From: Actinomyces respiraculi
GTDB lineage: Bacteria > Actinomycetota > Actinomycetes > Actinomycetales > Actinomycetaceae
Assembly: GCF_014595995.2 (NCBI RefSeq)
Contig: NZ_CP063989.1
Span: 744,001 to 808,000 of the forward strand
Direction of reading: 5' to 3'
DNA length: 64,000 nt
This document shows positions 1-7,343 of this stretch, in pieces. The position numbers were made by a program, and so were the translations under genes. The number at the start of each line of letters is the position of its first letter. The stretch's first letter is position 1. The notes under the pieces are model-generated. The model made no database searches. It saw nothing but the letters and a program-made list of their open reading frames with translations, and was not told the DNA's origin.

Positions 1-2
1 AC

Positions 3-335
3 CTCGTCGACGAGACCTCCCACGCTGTGGGTCTTGTGGTGCGCGCCCACCCTGCGGCGGCCGCCCGTATGCGCGCCTGGGCCGCCGACCCCGACCTGTG
101 GGTGCGACGTAGCGCGATTATCTGCCAGCTCCAGCACAAGGGGCACACCGACCTGGGCCTCCTGACTGACGTCATCGAGGCCAACCAGGAGGATCCGGAG
201 TTCTTCATCCGCAAGGCCATCGGCTGGGCGCTGCGCGACTACGCCCGCACCGACGGGAACTGGGTGCGCGCCTTCGTCGAGACCCACCCGGGCCTGTCCG
301 CCCTCAGCCGCCGCGAGGCTGTCAAGCACCTGTGA
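3..335 (+). CDS. DNA alkylation repair protein (AlkD-like), C-terminal part
   Basis: The frame is open to the left window edge, so the gene is 5' truncated; the GTG at 27 is only an internal codon. About 110 C-terminal residues are visible. The segment WVRRSAIICQL, then EFFIRKAIGWALRDYA and the ending LSRREAVKHL, is the typical end of AlkD-type HEAT-repeat DNA glycosylases, which remove positively charged N3- and N7-alkyl purines without flipping the base. The Trp-Val-Arg-Arg and Arg-Lys-Ala-Ile-Gly-Trp-Ala-Leu-Arg stretches match the conserved helices that line the DNA in this family. Function is inferred from these motifs. The stop at 333-335 is followed by a repeat-rich gap of nearly 700 bases. 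Confidence 0.85.
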   Translation, partial: LVDETSHAVGLVVRAHPAAAARMRAWAADPDLWVRRSAIICQLQHKGHTDLGLLTDVIEANQEDPEFFIRKAIGWALRDYARTDGNWVRAFVETHPGLSALSRREAVKHL

Positions 336-443
336 GATCGGCGGCCGACCGTATCTCGTCCTGGGTGGTCGCAGGGCCGACGGCGGGGCGGGTGTCCATG
401 CGGCGGACATGATCGGGACCTCGGCGTCCTCGCGGGTGTGTCC

Positions 444-703
444 CGTAGCGTGGTGGTGGTTGCCACGGGGGCCTGTGCGGTAGGGCTTGCACGCTCACGC
501 TTTTCGACATCTGTCGCAATCCGCAGGATCCCGCGGTTTTTTCGAGTGGCGTTTTCGAGTGCTTCGGCTCCCATGTGCATGGGCAACCTCCACGCACATG
601 GGAGCCAAAAAGGCCGTTTTCGGCGAAACGGCTCAAATGGCGGAATAGCAACGAAAAGTCCGAATTCGTCGAATCACACCAGTCACATGAGCGTGCAAGC
701 CCC
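444..703 (+). repeat. Palindromic intergenic repeat element, copy 1
   Basis: About 260 bases that recur in the same orientation at 21696-21953. An inner element (483-702) is bounded by a perfect 15-bp inverted repeat (483-497 with 688-702, core GCTTGCACGCTCA). It carries a central hairpin with a 13-bp perfect stem, GGCTCCCATGTGC at 566-578 with 594-606. A smaller palindromic stretch, CCGTTTTCGGCGAAACGG, lies just 3' of it. Reading frames across it are broken or shadow-like in composition. It could be a MITE-like element, a REP-type sequence or a structured RNA; the sequence alone does not decide. Confidence 0.8.
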
Positions 704-826
704 CTCTTGGTGGAGGCCGAGCGGGGCGGAGCCGGGGACGGGCGAGCGGGTGCCCACGCAGCGGAAACCACCGGCACCTCGCACATGTCCGCCCAGCACT
801 CGCCCCGGCCCGCCCCCGCCAGCGCG

Positions 827-855
827 GAGTTCGAGGGCTACGGGCTTGAACTCGC
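827..855 (+). repeat. Short hairpin repeat GAGTTCGAGG...CTTGAACTC
   Basis: An imperfect inverted repeat whose arms are GAGTTCGAG and CTTGAACTC. Nearly the same 28 bases occur at 22011-22038, also downstream of a copy of the large palindromic element. The decamer GAGTTCGAGG is additionally found at 21991 and inverted at 22171-22180. It lies in the gap between the AlkD-like and MNT genes, which otherwise shows no supported gene. Confidence 0.65.
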
Positions 856-1019
856 GGGGTTCTGCGGCCGCGCACCGGCCGACCACCCACCTCGAGCAGG
901 CACACCAGACACTTCCTTTTCAGCCGCCAGAAGCGGTCCCCCTTGCGACCGTCGTTGACACCTGGGAGTGGTGTCGCGGTGGTGTCTTAGGGCCGGGAGG
1001 CAGATGAGACACTCACGCC

Positions 1020-1325
1020 ATGCTGAGTCCTGAGACGCCTCTTCCAAGCGCGCCGCTTCTCGCGCGAGCCTGCCAGGAGCATGGCGCTGCGCGGTTGCAC
1101 CTGTTCGGCTCGGCCACGACGGATCGTTTCGATCCTGCGAGCAGCGATCTGGACTTCCTCGTTGACTTCCTCCCGGGGCGCGCTGACCGGCTCGCTGATG
1201 ACCTGGGATTCCTGGGCGGCCTTGCCCGCTTGACGGGGAAACCCGTCGACGTGGTGATCGCGGAATCGATGCGGAACCCGTACTTGGCTGCTCTTGCGAC
1301 GGCAGAGGAGCTGTATGCTGCCTGA
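1020..1325 (+). CDS. MNT-type nucleotidyltransferase domain protein (MntA antitoxin-like)
   Basis: A 101-residue minimal nucleotidyltransferase of the DNA polymerase beta superfamily. The signature is complete: LHLFGSATTDRF followed by SSDLDFLVDF gives the Gly-Ser pair and the Asp-x-Asp metal ligands, with a third acidic strand in PVDVVIAE. Proteins of this size normally act as MntA antitoxins that AMPylate a HEPN (DUF86) ribonuclease encoded next door. No HEPN-like frame follows; the next supported gene is pcrA. It is therefore an orphan, perhaps the survivor of a broken toxin-antitoxin pair or a partner acting in trans. The ATG start is the first in frame; there is no strong ribosome binding site. 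Confidence 0.8.
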   Translation: MLSPETPLPSAPLLARACQEHGAARLHLFGSATTDRFDPASSDLDFLVDFLPGRADRLADDLGFLGGLARLTGKPVDVVIAESMRNPYLAALATAEELYAA

Positions 1326-1328
1326 CTC

Positions 1329-1348
1329 CCGACACCTTGTGGTGTCGG
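1329..1348 (+). terminator. Hairpin after the MNT gene
   Basis: The arms CCGACACC (1329-1336) and GGTGTCGG (1341-1348) form a perfect 8-bp stem with a TTGT loop, four bases after the stop codon. There is no T-run, as is common in high-GC actinobacteria. Confidence 0.55.
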
Positions 1349-1609
1349 CGCTAGGCACTGAGCCGGTGAGAGTGGGGCTACGAGCGGGGTGCGTGTCACG
1401 CACCCCTAGTGAGAACGTTTCCCATGTGGGTGGTTTCGTGGAATTTCGCGGTTTCTGCGGTGCGACGGCGGACCGGGCGAGGTTCTACTAGGCAGATGGG
1501 GCGAAGGTCTGGCAGACAGATCGGCTGGTCCCGACGGCGACGGGGCCGACGGCGATCGGGCGCGCACCGTCGTCGAGACCCGCCCGTGAAACGCGTCGGT
1601 GGGCGCCAG

Positions 1610-1615
1610 TAGGCT
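1610..1615 (+). promoter_or_regulatory. TAGGCT -10 box of pcrA, probably leaderless
   Basis: TAGGCT matches the actinobacterial TANNNT -10 consensus and ends nine bases before the pcrA ATG, which lacks a convincing Shine-Dalgarno sequence. Transcription would start at or within a few bases of the start codon. The 300 bases between the MNT gene and pcrA hold no other supported feature. Confidence 0.5.
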
Positions 1616-1624
1616 GGACGCAGT

Positions 1625-4555
1625 ATGAACGCGATGGACTCCCTCTTCGGCTCCCTGCCCATGCCCGGCCAGAAGGGCGGCGCCACGCCCCCGGCCGAGG
1701 CCGCCCTGCCGGCCCTCGCCCCGGTCTCCTTCGACGCCGACGACGGCTGGGCCGACTCCCTGCTTGACACCGAGGCCCCTGCTGAGCCCAGTTACGAGTC
1801 CGACGCCGAGCCCCCCTCCGCCGAGGAGCACGACTCCGTTGCCGACACCTGGGAGGAGCGCCAGGCCGAGACCGCCGCCCTCGTCGCCCGCGCCCAGGCC
1901 AGGGCTGCCGCCGCGCGCGCCCAGGCAGGAGCGCCGGACCCAGGTCCTGCGGGAGGCGGCTTCGGCCGGGGGCGGGGCCTCGCCGTCGGCGATCCCGCCG
2001 CCCTCACCCGCGGCCTCAACGGACCCCAGGCCGCGGCCGTCACCCACGCCGGAACCCCCCTGCTCATCCTCGCCGGGGCTGGAAGTGGCAAGACGCGGGT
2101 CCTCACCCACCGCATCGCCTACCTACTCGCCACCGGCCGTGCGCGCCCGGGCGAGATCCTGGCCATCACCTTCACCAACAAGGCCGCCGCCGAGATGCGC
2201 GAACGCGTCGCCTCCCTCATCGGCCCGGCCGCCGAGCGCATGTGGGTCTCAACCTTCCACTCCGCCTGCGTGCGCATCCTGCGCCGCGAGCACGACGCCC
2301 TGGGACTGCGCTCCACCTTCTCCATCTACGACGCCGCCGACTCCCAGCGCCTCATCACGCTCGTCGTGCGCGAACTCGGCATCGACTCCAAGCGCTTCAC
2401 CCCCAAGACCTTCGCCCACCGGATCTCCGACCTCAAGAACGAGCTCGTCACCCCCGCCGCCTTCGCCGAGCGCGCCGTCACCTCCAACCCGCTCGAGCGC
2501 CACCTCGTGGAGGTCTACCGCACCTACCAGGCGCGCCTGGCCGCCGCCAACGCCCTGGACTTCGACGACCTCATCATGCGCACGGTCCAGCTCTTGCAGA
2601 CCCGGCCCGCCATCGCCGAGATGTACCGACGTCGCTTCCGCCACGTCCTGGTCGACGAGTACCAGGACACCAACCACGCCCAGTACGTGCTCGTGCGCGA
2701 GCTCATCGGCGGGCCCGGCACTTCGGGCGCCTCCTCGCCGCTCGCCCAGGGCGAGCTGACGGTCGTGGGCGACTCCGACCAGTCGATCTACGCCTTCCGC
2801 GGCGCCACCATCCGCAACATCGAGGAGTTCGAGCAGGACTACCCCAGCGCCCGCACGATCCTGCTCCAGCAGAACTACCGCTCGACCCAGAACATCCTCG
2901 ACGCCGCCAACGCCGTCATCAGCCACAACACTGGCCGCCGCAAGAAGGAGCTGTTCACCGACTTGGGCGCGGGAGCCCCCGTCACCGGCTACGTCGCCGA
3001 CTCCGAGCACGACGAGGCCCGCTGGATCAGCCAGGAGATCGACCGCCTCGCCGACGAGGAAGGCGTGCGGCCCCGCGACGTCGCCGTCTTCTACCGCACC
3101 AACGCGCAGTCGCGCGCCCTGGAGGAGGCCTTCCTGCGCTCCGGGCAGCCCTACAAGGTGGTCGGCGGCACCCGCTTCTACGACCGCCGTGAGGTCAAGG
3201 ACGCCATCGCCTACCTGCGTGCGGTGGACAATCCCGACGACGACGTGAGCGTGCGCCGTGTCCTCAACGTCCCCAAGCGGGGCCTGGGGGACAAGGCGGA
3301 GGCCGCCCTGGCCGAGCACGCCGCCCGCCACGGCGTCTCCTTCGGGCGGGCGGTGGCCGACGCCGCCGGGGCGCCGCGTCCGGCCGAGTCCGGGGCCGGT
3401 GCCGGAGACCTTGACGCCCCCGGCACCGAGCCGCCCGCCGTCGAGGGCCTGACCACCCGGGCGCGCACGCAGGTGACCCGCTTCCACGAGCTGCTCGCGG
3501 GCCTGCGCCACCAGCTCGCCGCGGGCGACGGTGTGGCCGACCTGCTCGACTCCGCCCTCGACGCCTCCGGCTACCTCGCCGAGCTGCGTGCCTCCGATGA
3601 CCCGCAGGACGCCAGCCGCATCGAGAACCTGGCCGAGCTGCACGCCGTCGCCACCGACTTCCAAGCCGCCAACCCCGACGGCGCACTGGCGGACTTCCTC
3701 GAGCGGGTCAGCCTCGTGGCGGACGCCGACCAGCTGCCCGACGCCGCGGACCTGGCCGACGATGAGGCCCGCCAGGCCGCCGAGCAGGGGCAGGTGACCC
3801 TCATGACCGTCCATACCGCCAAGGGCCTGGAGTTCCCGGTCGTCTTCGTCACCGGTATGGAGGACGGCACCCTCCCGCACGCGCGCTCCCTGGTGGAGGA
3901 GACCGAGCTCGCCGAGGAGCGGCGCCTGGCCTACGTGGCCCTCACCCGCGCCCGCCGACGCCTGTATGTCACACGGGCGGCGGTGCGCTCCGCGTGGGGT
4001 GCCGCCCAGGCGATGCCGGAGTCGAGGTTCCTGTCCGAGATCCCCTCCGAGGTCATGGACTGGAAGCGGCTGGCCTCCTCCATGGACGCGTTGCGCGGGG
4101 GCGGGACCGGTTGGGGCGCCTCATGGGACGAGGGGGGCTTCGGCTCCGGGCTGGGCTCCTACCGCCGGGGCAGCGCCTCGGCGGACTACTCCGACGACGA
4201 CTTCGCCCCCGCCGTCGGATCGGGGCGCGCCGGCGGGCGCTCGGGTCGGCTGGGGCGTGTGGAGACCTCCCAGGACCGGGTGCAGGCCAAGCGCGAGGCC
4301 GCCCGGGCCCGGCGCGGGGCGGCGGTGCCCACTCGCCTGGACGGTTCGTCGACGTCGGACCAGGAGACCCTGCCGGAGGCGGTCGCGGGCCTGCGGACCG
4401 GGGACCAGGTGCGTCACAAGAGTTACGGCGTCGGCACGGTCGAGCGGCTCGGGGGCTCGGGCCGCTCGACGACGGCGCACGTGACCTTCACGATCGACGG
4501 CGCCCGGGTCACCAAGCGCCTCGTCCTGCGCCTGGCGCCCCTGGAGAGGATCTGA
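1625..4555 (+). CDS. pcrA: ATP-dependent DNA helicase PcrA/UvrD (UvrD1 type)
   Basis: A superfamily 1A 3'-5' DNA helicase for nucleotide excision repair and replication restart. Motifs occur in order: Q-motif LNGPQAAAV near residue 130, Walker A GAGSGKT near 151, the Walker B segment VDEYQDT near 343, GDSDQSIYAFRGA, the QQNYRST motif, and the late motifs TVHTAKGLEFPVVF and VALTRARRRLYVT. The last 60 residues (GDQVRHKSYGVGTV) form the Tudor-like tail that contacts RNA polymerase in PcrA proteins. At 976 residues it is about 200 longer than Bacillus PcrA, because of an acidic low-complexity N-terminus of about 125 residues and an Ala/Pro/Glu-rich insertion near residue 590. It appears monocistronic. 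Confidence 0.97.
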   Translation: MNAMDSLFGSLPMPGQKGGATPPAEAALPALAPVSFDADDGWADSLLDTEAPAEPSYESDAEPPSAEEHDSVADTWEERQAETAALVARAQARAAAARAQAGAPDPGPAGGGFGRGRGLAVGDPAALTRGLNGPQAAAVTHAGTPLLILAGAGSGKTRVLTHRIAYLLATGRARPGEILAITFTNKAAAEMRERVASLIGPAAERMWVSTFHSACVRILRREHDALGLRSTFSIYDAADSQRLITLVVRELGIDSKRFTPKTFAHRISDLKNELVTPAAFAERAVTSNPLERHLVEVYRTYQARLAAANALDFDDLIMRTVQLLQTRPAIAEMYRRRFRHVLVDEYQDTNHAQYVLVRELIGGPGTSGASSPLAQGELTVVGDSDQSIYAFRGATIRNIEEFEQDYPSARTILLQQNYRSTQNILDAANAVISHNTGRRKKELFTDLGAGAPVTGYVADSEHDEARWISQEIDRLADEEGVRPRDVAVFYRTNAQSRALEEAFLRSGQPYKVVGGTRFYDRREVKDAIAYLRAVDNPDDDVSVRRVLNVPKRGLGDKAEAALAEHAARHGVSFGRAVADAAGAPRPAESGAGAGDLDAPGTEPPAVEGLTTRARTQVTRFHELLAGLRHQLAAGDGVADLLDSALDASGYLAELRASDDPQDASRIENLAELHAVATDFQAANPDGALADFLERVSLVADADQLPDAADLADDEARQAAEQGQVTLMTVHTAKGLEFPVVFVTGMEDGTLPHARSLVEETELAEERRLAYVALTRARRRLYVTRAAVRSAWGAAQAMPESRFLSEIPSEVMDWKRLASSMDALRGGGTGWGASWDEGGFGSGLGSYRRGSASADYSDDDFAPAVGSGRAGGRSGRLGRVETSQDRVQAKREAARARRGAAVPTRLDGSSTSDQETLPEAVAGLRTGDQVRHKSYGVGTVERLGGSGRSTTAHVTFTIDGARVTKRLVLRLAPLERI

Positions 4556-4572
4556 GGGGCGCCCGCAGCCGC

Positions 4573-4745
4573 TCAGGGCGCGATGGTGGAATCAAGCAGA
4601 TCGAGGAAGCTGAGGTCGTAGCCCTCGGGCGGGCTGGGACCGCGCGCGTACTCGGCCAGACGGGCCGCGGTGGGGGCGTTGGCCGTTCCTCCGGGACGGC
4701 TGAGAGTGAAGTAGGTGGTCGGGCGGGCCGCCGACAGCACGGCCC
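4573..4745 (-). pseudogene. C-terminal remnant of an unidentified protein
   Basis: On the minus strand the codons up to the stop at 4573 are strongly GC-rich at the third position and read as natural protein: TTYFTLSRPGG, then ANAPTAARLAEYARG and YDLSFLDLLDSTIAP. Further upstream the same frame becomes antisense to the GH4-like fragment and loses coding character. I read this as the surviving tail of a deleted gene abutting another deleted gene. The family was not recognised. Confidence 0.45.
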
Positions 4746-4785
4746 CCAGCGGCAGCCGCCGACTCAGGACCCATGTCAGGCCCGC

Positions 4786-5003
4786 ACCATCGGCGCCGAC
4801 TGGCTGCGCGCGCTGGGGATGGTGCCCAACGAGTACATGTTCTACTACTATCTCAACCGGGAGTCCGTCGCGCGCAGGGCGCCGCGCCGAGGACATCGCC
4901 GACGGGGGCTACCAGCAGGTGGCCCTGGACCTGATGACCGTGATCGCCACTGTCAAGGTCTGCGAGGAACTGGTCATCGATGCCGCGCTGCACGGGGACC
5001 GAC
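4786..5003 (+). pseudogene. Degraded GH4 family (6-phospho-glycosidase) fragment
   Basis: The stretch GADWLRALGMVPNEYMFYYY reads in one frame (from 4786). GGYQQVALDLMTVIAT and KVCEELVIDAALHGDR follow in the next frame (from 4886). These three blocks occur in this order in family 4 NAD-dependent 6-phospho-alpha/beta-glucosidases, but in an intact enzyme they are separated by long segments. The fragment therefore carries at least one frameshift and internal deletions and lacks the N-terminal NAD-binding half. It points to lost capacity for PTS-imported phospho-glucosides next to the present mannoside locus. Confidence 0.6.
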
Positions 5004-5069
5004 CGGACTGCGCAGGCTTCTCCCAGGAGAAGTACGCCAGGTCGGCACCCGCCGCCCGGGAGCGCGGGC

Positions 5070-6368
5070 TTATGAGCGCTCGGTCAGATCCATCATGAGC
5101 TCGCAGGCCATGGAGTTCGACCAGGAGAACCACGGACGGGTGAACTCGCTCGGATCGTCCGGGTTGAAGCTCTCGTGGGTCATGCCCGTGCCCCCATCGG
5201 TGGCGAGGATCGTCTCCAGGCAGGCCCGCGCCTCCTCCACGGTGCCGGTCAAGCCCTGAACGGCCAGGGCGATGTGCCACACGTACCCCGGCGGGGTGTG
5301 GGGAGAGCCGACGCCGCGCGCCCAGCGGCCGGTGTTGAAGAAGGGATTGTCCTGCGACAGCACCCACCGGCGCGTGGCCAGGTACTGCGGGCTGTCGGCG
5401 GCGACGTCGCTGACCAGGGGCAGGGACAGCAGTGAGGGCATGTTCGCATCATCCATGGCCAGAGTCGCGCCCAGGCCATCGACCTCGTAGAGGTAGCGCT
5501 CCCCGTCGCGCCCGAAGCGGTCCACGCCGCCGGAGATCTCCCCGGCCAGGCCGGTCGCCCGTGCCGCCAGGGCCGGGTCGTCCCACACCTTGACGGCGAC
5601 CTCGGCGATGGCGCCCAACGCCGAGACCGCCATGAGCTGGGCGGGGATGTTGTACCCGTGGACGGCGGCGTCGTCGGAGGGGCGGAATCCGCTCCAGGTC
5701 ATGCCCGTGACGGCCACCGGGGCCCCCGCGCCCCCGCGGGGGAGGGTATCGGCGGGCTCGCCGGGGCGCACGTGGCGGTAGGTCGAGCGCGAGTGATCCT
5801 GCTCCAGGGCCCACAGGTCGACGATGGAGCGGGCCCCGGCATGGACCGTCTCATCAAGGTGGGAGCTGTCACCGGTGCGCAGCCACAGCTGGTGGGCCAG
5901 GCGCACAGGGAAGGCCAGGGAGTCGACCTCGTACTTGCGCTCCCACACCCCCGGGTGGAGGTCCAGGTCTTCGGGGTCGAAGTGCGCGCCATTGGGGGCG
6001 ATGTTGAAGGCATTGGCGTACGGGTCCAGGCCGATGCAGCGCCACTGCTCCCTCACCACGCCGCGGATTGTCTGGGCGACCTCGTCCAGGTCGAGCAGAC
6101 GCATGAACGGCAGGACCTGCGCGGAGGAGTCCCGCAGCCACATGGCCGGGATGTCGCCGGTGATGACGAAGACCCGCTCCTCGTGCCAGCGCATGGTTGT
6201 CTCCCACGTGTCCAGCATGAGGGACGCGAAGCGCTGCCCCGCCACCGGGCCGCAGGCGCGGGCGATACGTGCGCCCCACGCGTCGAGTGCTGCCCTGAGG
6301 GCGGCCCCCGCAGGGTTGGTGCGGGCGCGCCCGGGTTCCGTCCCCGCCAGGATCTGATCACCGCTCAC
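5070..6368 (-). CDS. GH125 exo-alpha-1,6-mannosidase
   Basis: A 432-residue inverting, metal-independent exo-alpha-1,6-mannosidase of family GH125 (old DUF1237). Diagnostic motifs are GDIPAMWLRDSSAQ (residues 71-84), the Trp-rich TGMTWSGFRPSDDA (221-234, containing the expected acid Asp) and HESFNPDDPSEFTRPWFSWS near the C-terminus. There is no signal peptide, so it should act in the cytoplasm on imported mannosides such as N-glycan or yeast-mannan cores. Length is normal for the family. The GTG start overlaps the end of the upstream HAD gene by 11 bases, implying translational coupling in a two-gene operon. An upstream GAGGA sequence supports this start. Confidence 0.93.
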   Translation of the reverse strand: MSGDQILAGTEPGRARTNPAGAALRAALDAWGARIARACGPVAGQRFASLMLDTWETTMRWHEERVFVITGDIPAMWLRDSSAQVLPFMRLLDLDEVAQTIRGVVREQWRCIGLDPYANAFNIAPNGAHFDPEDLDLHPGVWERKYEVDSLAFPVRLAHQLWLRTGDSSHLDETVHAGARSIVDLWALEQDHSRSTYRHVRPGEPADTLPRGGAGAPVAVTGMTWSGFRPSDDAAVHGYNIPAQLMAVSALGAIAEVAVKVWDDPALAARATGLAGEISGGVDRFGRDGERYLYEVDGLGATLAMDDANMPSLLSLPLVSDVAADSPQYLATRRWVLSQDNPFFNTGRWARGVGSPHTPPGYVWHIALAVQGLTGTVEEARACLETILATDGGTGMTHESFNPDDPSEFTRPWFSWSNSMACELMMDLTERS

Positions 6369-7083
6369 GAGGAGTCCTCGGGTTCCAGGAGGTGATCAGC
6401 TCATCGCACAACGAGGACACGTTGACGTGCCCCGTGCTGGGCAGACCGATGGTGATGAGGAAGGCCCCGGCGTCTAGGGCGGCTCGCGCCCCCATGGGGG
6501 AGTCCTCCACCACGACACAGCGATCGATGGCGGCCCCACAGCGGCGGGCCGCCTCGAGGTAGATGTCGGGTGCGGGCTTGGGCTGGGCGACGTCCTCGGC
6601 CCCCAGGGCGGCGCTGAGCCGGTCGCTCCACCCCAGGGCCGCCACCGTGCGCTGCACCACCGCGGAGGGGGAGTTGGAGGCCACGGCGATTGGCAGTGCG
6701 GGGTCGAGGCGCTCCAGGAGATCGACAGCCCCGGGCATGGGGCGCATGAGCCGTCCCAGCTCCTCGTCGAGCAGGGCGCGCAGGCGGCCGGTGGCCGCCG
6801 CTTGGTCCGCGTCGGCGAATTCCGCCAGGTGGGCATCGACCAGGTCGTCCACCGTGCCGCCCGGGATGACCGGGGCCCGGTTCCGGCTCCCGGCCTCAGC
6901 CCACAGCCGGTCGGCGGCGGCGATCCAGGCGCGCTCGGAGTCGACGAGCGTGTCGTCCATGTCGAACAGGATGGCCTCAATGGTGCTGGGCAAGGACGGC
7001 GGTGCAGTGCGACGAGGGCCTGTGTCCTGCGGCGGGGAGCAGGGGCGGTCGGTGTCGGGGCAGGGCCCGGGCGTGAGCGTCAT
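6358..7083 (-). CDS. HAD-superfamily hydrolase (beta-phosphoglucomutase/sugar phosphatase type)
   Basis: A haloacid-dehalogenase hydrolase of 241 residues. Motif I is EAILFDMDDTLVDSE near residues 36-50 (the DxDxT nucleophile loop). Motif II is VASNSP. Motif III has the conserved lysine in DVAQPKPAPDIYLEAA, and motif IV is VVVEDSPMGARAA. An alpha-helical cap follows motif I, as in subclass IA enzymes such as sugar-phosphate phosphatases and beta-phosphoglucomutase. The first 34 residues are Pro-rich and not part of the fold, so a later start is possible, but the ATG at 7083 has an AGGAG upstream. It lies directly before the GH125 gene and overlaps it, so a phospho-sugar (for example a mannose phosphate) is the likely substrate. 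Confidence 0.88.
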   Translation of the reverse strand: MTLTPGPCPDTDRPCSPPQDTGPRRTAPPSLPSTIEAILFDMDDTLVDSERAWIAAADRLWAEAGSRNRAPVIPGGTVDDLVDAHLAEFADADQAAATGRLRALLDEELGRLMRPMPGAVDLLERLDPALPIAVASNSPSAVVQRTVAALGWSDRLSAALGAEDVAQPKPAPDIYLEAARRCGAAIDRCVVVEDSPMGARAALDAGAFLITIGLPSTGHVNVSSLCDELITSWNPRTPRER

Positions 7084-7234
7084 TGGGGGACGTGCTCCTG
7101 TCGGATCGGTGGGACGAGGACGGTGGAACGGCCAGAGGGCCTTACTGGGGCGTGCGGGTCCAGCCTCAGGCGGGGCCGGGCGCGGTGGGCGATTGACGCC
7201 CCCAGGGGCGGATGTGGGCGTGCCTGGCCACGGC

Positions 7235-7240
7235 TACCAT
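7235..7240 (+). promoter_or_regulatory. Candidate -10 box for the phosphoesterase gene
   Basis: TACCAT fits the TANNNT consensus and lies about 100 bases before the ATG at 7344, in the 260-base divergent gap between the HAD and phosphoesterase genes. No -35 sequence is obvious. Confidence 0.3.
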
Positions 7241-7343
7241 GGCGGGCGGCGCCGCGGGGCAGCGCAACGGAGCATCCGCGGCAGATCGGCGAGGCGCGGG
7301 CGGGATCGGGCACGGCGCGCATCCGGGCACGGGAGGAGACGAC

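Noticed and set aside
438..1007. Possible small proteins in the gap 336-1019 (for example 438-1007 or 575-958)
   Set aside because: The frames are not conserved between the two copies of the repeat element and shift relative to it; the conservation is in the DNA palindromes, not in a protein.
2249..3880. A 543-codon minus-strand open frame across pcrA
   Set aside because: It is the antisense shadow of the GC-rich pcrA gene; its residues are Gly/Val/Asp-rich without any motif, and pcrA has complete helicase motifs.
4556..4585. GC-rich 6-bp inverted repeat as pcrA terminator
   Set aside because: The stem is short and overlaps the end of the minus-strand remnant; it is not distinguishable from chance in such GC-rich DNA.
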